A stretch of DNA of 64,000 nt from Amycolatopsis pretoriensis (lineage in GTDB: Bacteria > Actinomycetota > Actinomycetes > Mycobacteriales > Pseudonocardiaceae): assembly GCF_900107925.1 (NCBI RefSeq), contig NZ_FNUJ01000008.1, positions 124,001 through 188,000 of the forward strand, read 5' to 3'. Under the pieces are notes generated by a model. It made no database searches. It was not told the DNA's origin and was given only the letters and a program-made list of their open reading frames with translations. Shown here one piece after another: positions 1 through 7,890 of the stretch (position 1 is the stretch's first letter; each line of letters begins with the position of its first letter). The translations under genes were made by a program, and so were the position numbers.

Positions 1-742
1 CCGTGCGGGCCTCGCGGCGGGCGTGGATCAGCAGCATCAGCGCCAGCAGGCCCGCCACCTCGCGCTCGGCCGGCAGCAGCCGGCGCAGGATCCTCGCCAG
101 CCGGATCGCCTCCTCCGCCACGTCGAGGCGCTGCAGGTCCGGGCCCGAACTCGCCGCGTACCCCTCGGTGAAGATCGAGTACACGACCTGGAGCACGCCC
201 GGCAGCCGGCCCGGCAGCTCGCCGGCCGACGGCACCCGGAACGGGATCCCGGCCGCGCGGATCCGGTTCTTCGCCCGCACGATCCGCTTGCCCATCGTCG
301 CGCTCGGCACCAGGAACGCGCGCGCCACCTCCGCGGTCGTCAGGCCGGCCAGGCAACGCAGGGTCAGCGCCGTCCGGTCTTCGGCGGGCAGCGCCGGGTG
401 GGCGCAGGTGAAGAACAGCTGGAGCCGCTCGTCCGGCAGGCCGCCGTCGGCGGTCGGGGCGGGCGCCGCGCGGTCGGCCTCGACCTGCAGCACCGCGAGC
501 CGGGCCGCGTAGGCCTGGTCGCGGCGCAGCCGGTCGACGGCCTTGCGCCGCGCCGTCGTCATCAGCCAGGCGCCCGGCTTCGGCGGGACGCCCTCGGCGG
601 GCCAGCGCACCAGCGCGGCCTCGATCGCCTCCGACGTCACCTCTTCGGCCAGGTCGAGGTCGCCGAACCGCCGGACGAGCGCGGCCAGCAACAGCCCGCG
701 CTCCTCCCGAAAAACCGACTCGACCGACGCCCACCCCTCCAT
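1..742 (-). CDS. ECF42-type RNA polymerase sigma factor (partial, C-terminus outside window)
   Basis: The minus-strand reading frame opens with MEGWASVESVFREERG and continues with region 2 (RFGDLDLAEEVTSEA, then AWLMTTARRKAVDRLRRD) and region 4 (LFFTCAHPALPAEDRTALTLR, LTTAEVARAFLVPSATMGKRI). It then enters the long C-terminal extension (IPFRVPSAGELPGRLPGVL, YSIFTEGY) typical of SigI/DUF6596 proteins. The family directs RNA polymerase to alternative promoters. ECF42 sigma factors are characteristically encoded beside DGPF proteins, and one ends 5 bp upstream here, so the two are probably co-transcribed. The 3' end runs off the window. The start is the ATG at 742. Confidence 0.9.
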   Translation of the reverse strand, partial: MEGWASVESVFREERGLLLAALVRRFGDLDLAEEVTSEAIEAALVRWPAEGVPPKPGAWLMTTARRKAVDRLRRDQAYAARLAVLQVEADRAAPAPTADGGLPDERLQLFFTCAHPALPAEDRTALTLRCLAGLTTAEVARAFLVPSATMGKRIVRAKNRIRAAGIPFRVPSAGELPGRLPGVLQVVYSIFTEGYAASSGPDLQRLDVAEEAIRLARILRRLLPAEREVAGLLALMLLIHARREART

Positions 743-747
743 CGCCG

Positions 748-1098
748 TCAGTCCCCGTAGGAGGCGAGCGGCCGCACGACGATGTGCCCGCCGTCGCGGG
801 CGCCCGGGCAGTGCGCCGCCCAGTCGAGCGCGACGTCGAAGTCCGGCACGTCGACGACGAAGTAGCCGCCGAGCACCTCGCGGGACTCGGCGAACGGCCC
901 GTCGGTGACGATCCGCTCCCCCCGCTCGTCGACCCGGACCGCGGCGGCCGTGGTGAAGTCGGCGAGCGAGTTGCCGCCGACGTGCACGCCGGCGTCCTTC
1001 ATGGACTTGTCGAAGAGCATCCAGTCCTCCGGCGTGCTGCAGCCGGTCGGGTTGCCTTCCGCGTCGAGCGAGGCGTTGATCAGCATCAGGTACTTCAC
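748..1098 (-). CDS. YCII/DGPF-domain protein
   Basis: This 116-residue protein has the YCII fold signature: N-terminal KYLMLI strand, central DGPFAE motif at about residues 66-71, and the GGYFVVDVPDFDVALDWA segment. DGPF proteins are small, ferredoxin-like-fold proteins of unsettled biochemistry that accompany ECF42 sigma factors, as the downstream gene shows. The start is GTG (VKYLMLI) preceded by a GGAGGA ribosome binding site. It probably heads the two-gene unit. A second, unlinked YCII gene lies at 4148-4519. Confidence 0.88.
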   Translation of the reverse strand: MKYLMLINASLDAEGNPTGCSTPEDWMLFDKSMKDAGVHVGGNSLADFTTAAAVRVDERGERIVTDGPFAESREVLGGYFVVDVPDFDVALDWAAHCPGARDGGHIVVRPLASYGD

Positions 1099-1183
1099 GG
1101 GATCCTCCAGTGGCTCGGTTGCCGTACGGGGGAACTACGAACGGCGGACCGCCGCTTGGACACCCTTCCCGAAGATTTTCTCA

Positions 1184-1231
1184 TGTCAAGAAACTTTGAC
1201 ACGATGTCTGGTTTCTTTTACCTTGGGTGAG
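1184..1231 (+). promoter_or_regulatory. Promoter and palindromic operator of the membrane-protein/XRE/oxidoreductase operon
   Basis: TTGACA (1196-1201), a 17-bp spacer and TACCTT (1219-1224) make a good housekeeping promoter. The GTG at 1232 lies 8 nt past the -10, so the transcript may be leaderless. The inverted repeat TGTCAAGAAACTTTGACA (1184-1201) has 6-bp perfect arms and overlaps the -35, suggesting a repressor site. The XRE protein encoded at 1651 is the obvious candidate ligand, which is inference. Confidence 0.55.
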
Positions 1232-1654
1232 GTGACCCACGAAGAGAAGCGAGCTTGGATCCTCGGGATCGCCGCGATGGCGAGCTACGCGGTGTACCTC
1301 GTCCTGGTCCTCGGCCGGGCCGGCGGGCGCCCGCCGGCTGAGGTCCCCTACGTCGCGACGCTGCTGTGGACCGTCGGCGCGTCCATCGTCGCGACGATCG
1401 TGGCGAGCATCGCCGCGGCGCTCGTGTCCAAGGACGGCGCGAAGGACCAGCGCGACCGCGAGATCGGCCGGTTCGGCGAGTACGTCGGCCACTCGTTCGT
1501 CGTCATCGGCGCCGTCGCGGCCCTGCTGCTGGCGATGGCCGAGGCGCCGCACTTCTGGATCGCCAACGCCGTCTACCTGTGCTTCACGCTCTCGGCGATC
1601 CTCGGGTCGGTCGCCCGGATCTTCGCCTACCGCCGCGGTTTCCAGCCGTGGTGA
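1232..1654 (+). CDS. Small integral membrane protein, first gene of a three-gene operon
   Basis: Translation from GTG 1232 gives about 140 residues with four hydrophobic stretches: GIAAMASYAVYLVLVLG, LLWTVGASIVATIVASIAAAL, SFVVIGAVAALLLAM and FWIANAVYLCFTLSAILG. A charged KDGAKDQRDREIGRFGEYVG loop sits between helices 2 and 3. This pattern resembles the small membrane proteins often paired with a compact XRE regulator. The stop overlaps the next start by GTGA, so translation is coupled. I cannot assign a function; a role as partner or anti-regulator of the downstream HTH protein is inferred from context. Confidence 0.8.
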   Translation: MTHEEKRAWILGIAAMASYAVYLVLVLGRAGGRPPAEVPYVATLLWTVGASIVATIVASIAAALVSKDGAKDQRDREIGRFGEYVGHSFVVIGAVAALLLAMAEAPHFWIANAVYLCFTLSAILGSVARIFAYRRGFQPW

Positions 1655-1872
1655 AACCGACCCGCGTCACCAACTCGCTGCGCGCCCTCCGGTTCGCGGC
1701 CGGCCAGATGACCCAGGCCGACCTCGCCGGCCGGATCGGCGTCACCCGCCAGACCGTCATCGCGATCGAGCAGGGCCGGTACTCGCCTTCGCTCGAGCTG
1801 GCGTTCCAGATCGCGCACGTGTTCGGCGTCCCGCTCGAAGAAGTGTTCCAGTACCCGGAGGAGTCATCGTGA
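1651..1872 (+). CDS. Short XRE-family (Cro/CI-type) HTH regulator
   Basis: At 73 residues this is essentially one HTH domain: LRALRFAAGQMTQADLAGRI, then GVTRQTVIAIEQGRYSPSLE and LAFQIAHVFGVPLEEVF. This is the compact YozG-like class. It starts at GTG 1651 (or GTG 1648) overlapping the upstream stop, and its own stop overlaps the GTG of the next gene. It probably binds the palindrome at 1184-1201 and controls its own operon, which is inferred from position. Confidence 0.87.
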   Translation: MKPTRVTNSLRALRFAAGQMTQADLAGRIGVTRQTVIAIEQGRYSPSLELAFQIAHVFGVPLEEVFQYPEESS

Positions 1873-2834
1873 AAGCCATCGTCCAGAACCGGTACGGCAG
1901 CCCGGACGTCCTCGAGTTCCGCGACGTCGACAGACCGTCGCCCGGTGCCGGCGAGGTCCTCGTGCGCGTGCACGCGGCCGGCGTCGACCCGGGCGTGTGG
2001 CACCTGACCACCGGGAAGCCGTACCTGCTGCGGCTGCTGGGTTTCGGGCTGCGCCGGCCGAAACACCCGGTGCGGGGCCTCGACTTCGCCGGCGTTGTCG
2101 AAGAGGTCGGCGACGGCGTGACGCGGGTCCGGCCGGGCGAGGAGGTGTTCGGCGTCTGCGAAGGCGCGTTCGCCGAGTACGCCGTCGCGAAGCAGGACCT
2201 CGTCGCGGCTAAACCCGCGCGGCTTTCCTTCGAGCAGGCGGCGGCCGTCCTGATCTCCGGCGGCACCGCCCTGCAGGCACTGCGCGACACCGGACGCGTG
2301 CGGCCCGGCCAGCGCGTCCTGGTCATCGGGGCGGCGGGCGGCATCGGCACCTTCGCGGTCCAGCTGGCCAAGGCGTTCGGCGCGGACGTCACCGGGGTGT
2401 GCAGCACCGCGAAGACGGACCTGGTCCGCACGCTCGGCGCCGACCACGTCGTCGACTACACGCGGGAGGACTTCGCGACCCGGCGGTACGACCTGGTCGT
2501 GGACACCGCGGGCCTGCGTTCGCTCTCCGGTCTGCGCCGCGCGCTGGCCCCGCGCGGGACGCTGGTGATCGTCGGCGGCGAGAACGGCGGCAAGTGGCTC
2601 GGCGGCATCCAGCGGGTACTGCGGGCGGCCCTGCTCAACCCGTTCGTGCGGCACCGGCTGTGCGGGCTCGTCGCCCGCGAACGCGGCGCGGACCTCGACG
2701 ACCTGCGGGACCTGATCGAGGCAGGCAAGCTCACCCCCGCGCTCGACCGGACCTTCCCGCTCGCCGACGCCGCGGCCGCGATCGACCACCTCCACGCCGG
2801 CCGCGCGGCCGGGAAGACCGTGCTCACAACCTGA
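1869..2834 (+). CDS. Zinc-independent medium-chain dehydrogenase/quinone oxidoreductase-type enzyme
   Basis: This 321-residue MDR protein has a GroES-like N-terminal half and a Rossmann domain with the NADP-binding signature VLVIGAAGGIGTFAVQLAKA around residues 148-167. The substrate lid ends in FPLADAAAAIDHLHAGRAAGKTVL. The zinc-ligand cysteines of classical alcohol dehydrogenases are missing, which fits the quinone-oxidoreductase (QOR) branch acting on quinones or enones with NAD(P)H. The GTG start overlaps the XRE stop by 4 nt. The 3' end overlaps the convergent M48 gene by 11 bp. Confidence 0.88.
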   Translation: MKAIVQNRYGSPDVLEFRDVDRPSPGAGEVLVRVHAAGVDPGVWHLTTGKPYLLRLLGFGLRRPKHPVRGLDFAGVVEEVGDGVTRVRPGEEVFGVCEGAFAEYAVAKQDLVAAKPARLSFEQAAAVLISGGTALQALRDTGRVRPGQRVLVIGAAGGIGTFAVQLAKAFGADVTGVCSTAKTDLVRTLGADHVVDYTREDFATRRYDLVVDTAGLRSLSGLRRALAPRGTLVIVGGENGGKWLGGIQRVLRAALLNPFVRHRLCGLVARERGADLDDLRDLIEAGKLTPALDRTFPLADAAAAIDHLHAGRAAGKTVLTT

Positions 2835-3699
2835 CGCCGAGGTCCTTCAGCCGCTTGACCCGGTCGATGTGGGCGGGGTGCCCGGCCATCAGCCGGGACC
2901 ACAGCCGGCGCTCGTCCCCGCGGTCGCGCAGGTTCCACGCCTTGAGCAGCAGCGCCAGCTCCCGGCCGTACCCCAGCCGCGCCGCCATCCGGTCGGCCCG
3001 GTACTCGCCGAGCCGCTTCGACCAGGCGAGCACCGGGCCGAGCAGCGGTGTCAGCAGCAGCCACGGGTCGAGGAACGCGAGCGCGGTGAGGACGCCCAGG
3101 CCGAGCAGGACGGTCACGAGCACCTCGACCGCCCGGCCGAAAGACCGGAACGCGCGGCCCACGTGCGGCACGACCCAGGCGATCAGCCGGACCAGGCGGG
3201 ACAGCACCCGGGCCGGCAGCTCGAGCCAGTGGACGAGCAGGGTGGCCCGCGTGTGCCCGGAAAGGTGGTGGCCCAGCTCGTGGGCGAGGATCGCCTCGAG
3301 GCCCGGGCGGGGCAGGTCGAGGGCGGCCCGGGTCACCGCGACGGTCCGGCCCCCGGCGGCGAAGGCGTTCAGCTCGCGCGAGGGCTCCACCCACAACCGG
3401 TACCGGGCGCCGTCGACGCCGGCCGCGTCGCACACGGCCGCCCAGCACGGGGTGAGCCAGGTCAGCTCACCCTGGCTGGGCTCGCGCATCTTGAGCAGCA
3501 CCGACAGCACGAGGTGCTCGTAGACCGGGACGAACGTGATCGCACCGGCCAGCGCCCAGCCGGCCGGCAACACCCAGAAGTACGCCGGCCAGACCAGCTT
3601 CCCGAGCAGGCCCAGCACCAGCAGGCTGCTGGCGACCACCGGAACGGCGAGCAGCACCCCGAGGACCGCGGATAGATCCGCCCGCGCCCGTTCGCCCAC
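2824..3699 (-). CDS. M48-family zinc metalloprotease, membrane-associated
   Basis: The zinc motif HELGHHLSGH is present, with an N-terminal hydrophobic pair (AVLGVLLAVPVVASSLLVLGLLG; WPAYFWVLPAGWALAGAITFV) and a further hydrophobic segment after the active site. M48 enzymes are HtpX/Ste24-type endopeptidases of the membrane. The frame is open to 3756, but GTG 3699 (VGERARADLS) is preceded by GGGAGGGG and is the better start, giving about 291 residues. A run of Glu and Asp residues near the C-terminus (LGEYRADRMAARLG) supplies the third zinc ligand typical of the family. Confidence 0.87.
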   Translation of the reverse strand: MGERARADLSAVLGVLLAVPVVASSLLVLGLLGKLVWPAYFWVLPAGWALAGAITFVPVYEHLVLSVLLKMREPSQGELTWLTPCWAAVCDAAGVDGARYRLWVEPSRELNAFAAGGRTVAVTRAALDLPRPGLEAILAHELGHHLSGHTRATLLVHWLELPARVLSRLVRLIAWVVPHVGRAFRSFGRAVEVLVTVLLGLGVLTALAFLDPWLLLTPLLGPVLAWSKRLGEYRADRMAARLGYGRELALLLKAWNLRDRGDERRLWSRLMAGHPAHIDRVKRLKDLGVRL

Positions 3700-3788
3700 G
3701 CTTCCCCTCCCGGCCGACGCCGGGTCCACCTTGGCGTGACCCCCGGCGTCGCACAACGGCCTGCCGGAAATGTCCGGGAGCTGTCCTG

Positions 3789-4117
3789 TCAGGAAAAACT
3801 GTCCGCGTGCGCCCGCGCGCGTCGGACAGGCCGACGAACTCCAGGTCCCGGCCGAGCACCTCGGCCAGCACCGCGACCTGGTCGGCGGGCCGCAGCGCCA
3901 CCGGCCCGGTCAGCTCGTGGATCCGCCTTTCGTGCCCGCCCGCGAGCGCGATCGCCGCCACTGCGGCGATGTCCGCCGGGTCGACGCACGCGGCGGCGAC
4001 GTGCGGGAACTGCGCGCGGACGGTGTCGCCGGCGCGCAGCACCGCGCGTTCGGCCGGCGTCATGTAGGCCGCGACCACTTCCGCGCCGACGTTGCCGGTG
4101 GCGCCGGTGACCGAAAC
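3789..4117 (-). pseudogene. Decayed NmrA-like/SDR NAD(P)-binding gene with internal deletions
   Basis: The frame begins VTGATGNVGAEVVAAY, a nucleotide-binding motif, and an in-frame TGA lies just upstream with no usable start. It then jumps directly to sequence typical of the family's second half (RAGDTVRAQFPHVAAACVDP, then HELTGPVALRPADQVAVLAEVLG, ending EFVGLSDARG). In another frame the expected C-terminal tail ARAHADSFS plus stop follows. Compared with normal homologues of about 270-290 residues, a block after the P-loop and a block near the C-terminus are missing and the frame has shifted. It is clearly non-functional as an oxidoreductase. Confidence 0.7.
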
Positions 4118-4147
4118 TCAAGGCCGGCCCAGCGCCACCGGGGGCCG

Positions 4148-4519
4148 TCAGTTCTGCGCCGCCAGGTCGTCGAACTCGACGACCTGGCGGATCTCCACCT
4201 CGATCTCGAGGTCGAACAGGTCCACGTACCGCTTGGCGAACTCGACCGCCTCCGCGCGGTCGGCGGCGTTGATCAGCGCGAAGCCGCCGATGACCTCCTT
4301 GGCCTCGGCGAAGGGGCCGTCGGTGACGCGGACGGCCGCGCCGCGCGGCTTGCGGACCAGCGCGCCCTTGTCGGTCTGGTGCACGCCCTCCGCGGTGATC
4401 AGGACGCCGTTCTCCGCCGCCTCCTGGATGAACCCGCCCATCTTCCGCATGAACTCGGGCGTCGGGTTCCACGCCGCCGGGTCGTTCTCGTCGATCCGGT
4501 GCATCATGAGGAAACGCAT
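4148..4519 (-). CDS. YCII/DGPF-domain protein
   Basis: This 123-residue protein carries RFLMMHRIDENDPAAW at the N-terminus and VTDGPFAEAKEVIGGFALI, the DGPF motif followed by the expected GGFALI strand. It is the PhnB-like subgroup seen beside sigma factors, but no sigma gene adjoins it here; its downstream neighbour is the decayed NmrA-like gene. Start is ATG 4519. The last residues (VVEFDDLAAQN) are acidic and polar. Function is not established for the family. Confidence 0.88.
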   Translation of the reverse strand: MRFLMMHRIDENDPAAWNPTPEFMRKMGGFIQEAAENGVLITAEGVHQTDKGALVRKPRGAAVRVTDGPFAEAKEVIGGFALINAADRAEAVEFAKRYVDLFDLEIEVEIRQVVEFDDLAAQN

Positions 4520-4684
4520 GGTCTTGCTCCCGGTTCTCGTCGGCCGGGGCCCGGGGTCGTCCCGCGCTCGCTGACCGGCCTTCACCCCCGCGTCGATCGG
4601 CCGCGCGCGGCACTCGACATTTTCCCCCGGAGATCTTTCCGGCAGCGTAGTGTGACACCGGTCACTCTGAGGGGAAGGTGCCGG

Positions 4685-5767
4685 ATGGCTGTCGTGCTCG
4701 CGATCGGGACGCGCAAGGGACTGTGGCTGGCGACCCGCACGGACGACCGGGCGGACTGGGAGGTGACCGGGCCGCACCACCCGATGACCGAGGTCTACGC
4801 GGTCGGCATCGACACGCGCCGGGCCACGCCGCGGCTGCTCGCCGGGGTCACCAGCGAGCACTTCGGGCCCAGCGTGGCCACCAGCGACGACCTGGGCGCG
4901 ACCTGGGACGAGCCCGACCACGCGCCGATCGCGTTCCCGCCCGACACGGCCGAATCGCTCGTCCGGGCCTGGCAGCTGGTGCCCGGGCCGCCGAGCGAGC
5001 CGGACGTCGTCTACGCGGGCACCGAGCCGTCCGCGCTGTTCCGGTCGGACGACGGCGGCCGCACCTACGCGCTCGTCCGCGGCCTGTGGGACCACCCGCA
5101 CCGCGAGCACTGGACGCCCGGCGGTGGCGGCAAGGCCATCCACACGGTGCTCCCGGACCCCGTCGAGGCCGGCCGCGTCACCGTGGCGATGTCGACCGGC
5201 GGCGTCTACCGCACCGACGACGGCGGCGCGTCCTGGCGGGCGAGCAACACGGGCATCAAGGCGGTGCACGTGCCCGACCCGTACCCGGAGTACGGCCACT
5301 GCGTGCACAAGGTCGCGATGCACCCGAGCGCGCCGGAGCGGCTCTTCGCCCAGGTGCACCACGGCGTCTACCGCAGCGACGACGGCGGGGCGAGCTGGCA
5401 GTCGATCGCCGACGGCCTGCCCAGCGACTTCGGCTTCCCGATGGTCGTGCACCCGCACCGGCCCGAGGTGATCTACACGTTCCCGCTGACCGCCGACGTC
5501 ATGCGGTTCCCGCCGGAGGGCCGGTGCCGGGTGTACCGCAGCGAGGACGCCGGGAAGTCGTGGCAGGCCGTGGGTTCCGGCCTTCCGGACGGGTACTGGG
5601 CCGGGGTGATGCGCGACGCGATGTGCGCCGACGACGCCGACCCGGCCGGGATCTACTTCGGATCCCGCACCGGCGACGTCTACGCCAGCCGCGACGACGG
5701 CGACAGCTGGCAGCTGGTCGTCTCGCACCTGCCGGACGTGCTGAGCGTCCGCGCCGCGACGGTGTGA
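4685..5767 (+). CDS. BNR/sialidase-like beta-propeller protein (VPS10-type repeats)
   Basis: This 360-residue protein contains repeated Asp-box units of the S-x-D-x-G-x-(T/S)-W type: TSDDLGATWD, RSDDGGRTYA, RTDDGGASWR, RSDDGGASWQ, RSEDAGKSWQ and SRDDGDSWQ. Together they form a single beta-propeller. The start MAVVLAIGTRKGLWLATR is at ATG 4685. There is no signal peptide, so it is probably cytoplasmic and not a true secreted sialidase. The GTGA overlap with the MoaD-like gene downstream shows tight coupling. This pairing recurs in actinobacteria, but its role is unknown to me. Confidence 0.85.
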   Translation: MAVVLAIGTRKGLWLATRTDDRADWEVTGPHHPMTEVYAVGIDTRRATPRLLAGVTSEHFGPSVATSDDLGATWDEPDHAPIAFPPDTAESLVRAWQLVPGPPSEPDVVYAGTEPSALFRSDDGGRTYALVRGLWDHPHREHWTPGGGGKAIHTVLPDPVEAGRVTVAMSTGGVYRTDDGGASWRASNTGIKAVHVPDPYPEYGHCVHKVAMHPSAPERLFAQVHHGVYRSDDGGASWQSIADGLPSDFGFPMVVHPHRPEVIYTFPLTADVMRFPPEGRCRVYRSEDAGKSWQAVGSGLPDGYWAGVMRDAMCADDADPAGIYFGSRTGDVYASRDDGDSWQLVVSHLPDVLSVRAATV

Positions 5768-6054
5768 GCGTGCGGATCACGGTGCTGGTGCCCGGGCCCC
5801 TGCGGGCGAAGACCGGCGGCGAGTCCCGGCTGGAGGTCGAGCTCGACGGCGCGGCCACGCTCGGGGCGCTGCTCGACGAGCTCGCGCAGCGGTACCCGGC
5901 GCTGGAACGGCGGCTGCGCGACGAGCAGGCGGGCCTGCGCCGGTACGTCAACTTCTACGTCGACGGCGAGGAGTGCCGGCGGCTCGACGGCTCGTCGACG
6001 GCGTTGCGCGACCGCGGCGAGGTGCAGATCATCCCGTCGGTCGCGGGAGGCTGA
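5764..6054 (+). CDS. MoaD/ThiS-family ubiquitin-like sulfur carrier
   Basis: This 96-residue beta-grasp protein reads VSVRITVLVPGPLRAKTGG at the start and ends in VQIIPSVAGG. The terminal Gly-Gly is what is adenylated and thiocarboxylated in MoaD and ThiS. Its start overlaps the stop of the beta-propeller gene (GTGA), so the two are translationally coupled. No moaE, moeB or thiG is visible in the window, so its acceptor is unknown. Its last 26 bp overlap the convergent MFS gene. Confidence 0.87.
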   Translation: MSVRITVLVPGPLRAKTGGESRLEVELDGAATLGALLDELAQRYPALERRLRDEQAGLRRYVNFYVDGEECRRLDGSSTALRDRGEVQIIPSVAGG

Positions 6055-7435
6055 CACCTTCCACTTCGGCGAACAGCGCGGCTGCGCGCCGGCCGGTGGC
6101 GGCCGCCCGCTCGCCCGTGCTGACCAGCGCGAGGGCGAAGACACCGGCGCCGAGGGCGGCGACCAGCCACCACACGCCGGGGCCCGCGCCGACCGTGCCG
6201 GCGAGCGCGACGCCCAGTGTCGTGCCCGTCTGGCGGCCCGCCGAGGCCAGTGATCCGGCCACCCCGGCCATCGAGCCCGGCATCCCGGAGATGGCCGTGT
6301 TGGTGATCGGCGGGTTGACCGTGCCGAGGAAGACGCCGAACAGCAGGTAGACCGCAAGGACGAGGGGCAGCGGGGTGGCCGGGCCGAGCCACGCCGACGT
6401 CACGCCGCCGAGGGTGAGCGCGGTCCCGGCGACGACCAGCGGCAGCCGCGGGCCGCGGGAGCCGACCAGCCGGCCCGTCCGCGGGGACAGGACCAGCACC
6501 AGGACACCGACGGGCAGCAGGCAGAGCCCGGCCTCCCACGCCGTCAGGCCGCGGGTGTCCTGCAGGTACTGCGTCGTGACGAAGAGGAAGGCGCCGAACC
6601 CGCAGAGCGCGAACAGCGCCGTGACGATCGCGCCGCCGAACGCCACGCTGCGGAAGAGGCGCAGTTCGAGCAGCGGGTCGGCGCGGCGCGGCTCGTGGCG
6701 CAGGAGCGCGGCGACGGCGAGCGCGGCGAGGACCAGCAGGCCGAGGATCACCGGCGACGTCCAGCCCAGCGCGCGGGCCTCGATGATGGCCGCGACGACG
6801 CCGCCGAGCGCGACGACCACGAGCACCTGGCCGAGCGGGTCGAACCGGCGCGCGCGGGCCGCCCGGGATTCGGGGACGAACTTGAGCGTGGCGGCGATCG
6901 CGACCGCGATGATCGGGATGTTGACCCAGAAGACGGCCCGCCAGCCCAGTCCGTCGACGAGGACGCCGCCGAGGATCGGGCCGAGCGCCAGGGCGAGCCC
7001 GGACATCGAGCCGAACACGCCGATCGCGCGGGCGCGCGCGGCGGGCACGGGGTAGACCGTGGCGACGATGGCGAGCGCGACGGGGTTGAGCATGGTGCCG
7101 CCGACGGCCTGGACCGCGCGGGCGGCGATGAGCCAGCCGATGCCCGGGGCGACGCTGCAGAGCAGCGAGCCGAGACCGAAGACGGTGAGGCCGGTGAGGA
7201 AGACGCGCTTGCGCCCGAACCGGTCGGCGGTGGACCCGGCGAGCACGAGGAACCCGGCGAGCACCAGCGTGTAGGCGTCGATCGTCCACTGCAGGCCGGA
7301 GACGGACGCGCCGAGGTCGCGGCGGATCGACGGCAGGGCGACGGTGACGATGGAGATGTCCATCACCGCGACGACGATGCTGGCGCAGCAGATGGCCAGC
7401 ACGAGCGCGGGATGGCGCGAAGTCGGGACGTTCAT
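6029..7435 (-). CDS. MFS drug efflux transporter, 14-TM DHA2 type
   Basis: The 468-residue protein opens with a helix (LAICCASIVVAVMDISIVTVAL) and carries the DHA2 motif QWTIDAYTLVLAGFLVLAGSTADRFGRKRVFLTG, followed by about 14 hydrophobic segments. Members export drugs or dyes by proton antiport. The gene is divergent from the MerR regulator at 7459 with only 23 bp between the start codons, the usual arrangement for a MerR-controlled exporter. Confidence 0.92.
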   Translation of the reverse strand: MNVPTSRHPALVLAICCASIVVAVMDISIVTVALPSIRRDLGASVSGLQWTIDAYTLVLAGFLVLAGSTADRFGRKRVFLTGLTVFGLGSLLCSVAPGIGWLIAARAVQAVGGTMLNPVALAIVATVYPVPAARARAIGVFGSMSGLALALGPILGGVLVDGLGWRAVFWVNIPIIAVAIAATLKFVPESRAARARRFDPLGQVLVVVALGGVVAAIIEARALGWTSPVILGLLVLAALAVAALLRHEPRRADPLLELRLFRSVAFGGAIVTALFALCGFGAFLFVTTQYLQDTRGLTAWEAGLCLLPVGVLVLVLSPRTGRLVGSRGPRLPLVVAGTALTLGGVTSAWLGPATPLPLVLAVYLLFGVFLGTVNPPITNTAISGMPGSMAGVAGSLASAGRQTGTTLGVALAGTVGAGPGVWWLVAALGAGVFALALVSTGERAAATGRRAAALFAEVEGVSLPRPTG

Positions 7436-7446
7436 GGATCGACGGT

Positions 7447-7458
7447 AGGATTTAGAGC
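7447..7458 (+). promoter_or_regulatory. Probable -10 of the MerR gene in the shared 23-bp divergent gap
   Basis: TAGGAT at 7447-7452 precedes the GTG at 7459 by 6 nt, so the MerR message would be leaderless. The promoter for the MFS gene must lie within the merR coding sequence or overlap this site. Such promoter overlap lets one MerR dimer control both directions. Confidence 0.4.
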
Positions 7459-7890
7459 GTGCTCGAAGTCAAACCGATCCCCGAGGCCGGCCTGACCATC
7501 GCCGAGGCGGCCCGCCGCACGGGCGTGAGCGCGCACACGCTGCGCTACTACGAACGGGCTGGTCTGGTGGTCACGCAGGTGGACCGCACGTCCGGCGGTC
7601 GCCGCCGGTACCGGAAGCTGGATCTGGACTGGATCAAGATCTGCACGAAGCTCCGGGCCACGGGGATGCCGATCAAGCTGATCCGGCGGTACGCGGAGCT
7701 GGTTTCGGCCGGTCGGGGGAACGAGGAGGAGCGGCTGGCGTTGCTCGAGACGCATCGGGCCGATGTGCTGGAGCGGTTGGCGGAGCTGCAGGAGAATTTG
7801 AAGCTGATCGACCGGAAGATCGGCGTGTACCGGGGACGGCTGGAGGCCGGGGACGCCGATGGCCTCTGGGCGCCGGGCGGCACCAAGTAG
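7459..7890 (+). CDS. MerR-family transcriptional regulator
   Basis: The 143-residue protein has the MerR winged helix (LTIAEAARRTGVSAHTLRYYERAGLV, then GGRRRYRKLDLDWIKICTKLRATGMPIKLIRRYAELV), followed by a dimerisation coiled coil (LETHRADVLERLAELQENLKLIDRKIGVYRGRL). The C-terminus lacks metal-ligand cysteines, so it senses an organic ligand or stress, not a metal. It is divergent from the MFS exporter at 6029-7435, the probable target. Confidence 0.92.
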   Translation: MLEVKPIPEAGLTIAEAARRTGVSAHTLRYYERAGLVVTQVDRTSGGRRRYRKLDLDWIKICTKLRATGMPIKLIRRYAELVSAGRGNEEERLALLETHRADVLERLAELQENLKLIDRKIGVYRGRLEAGDADGLWAPGGTK

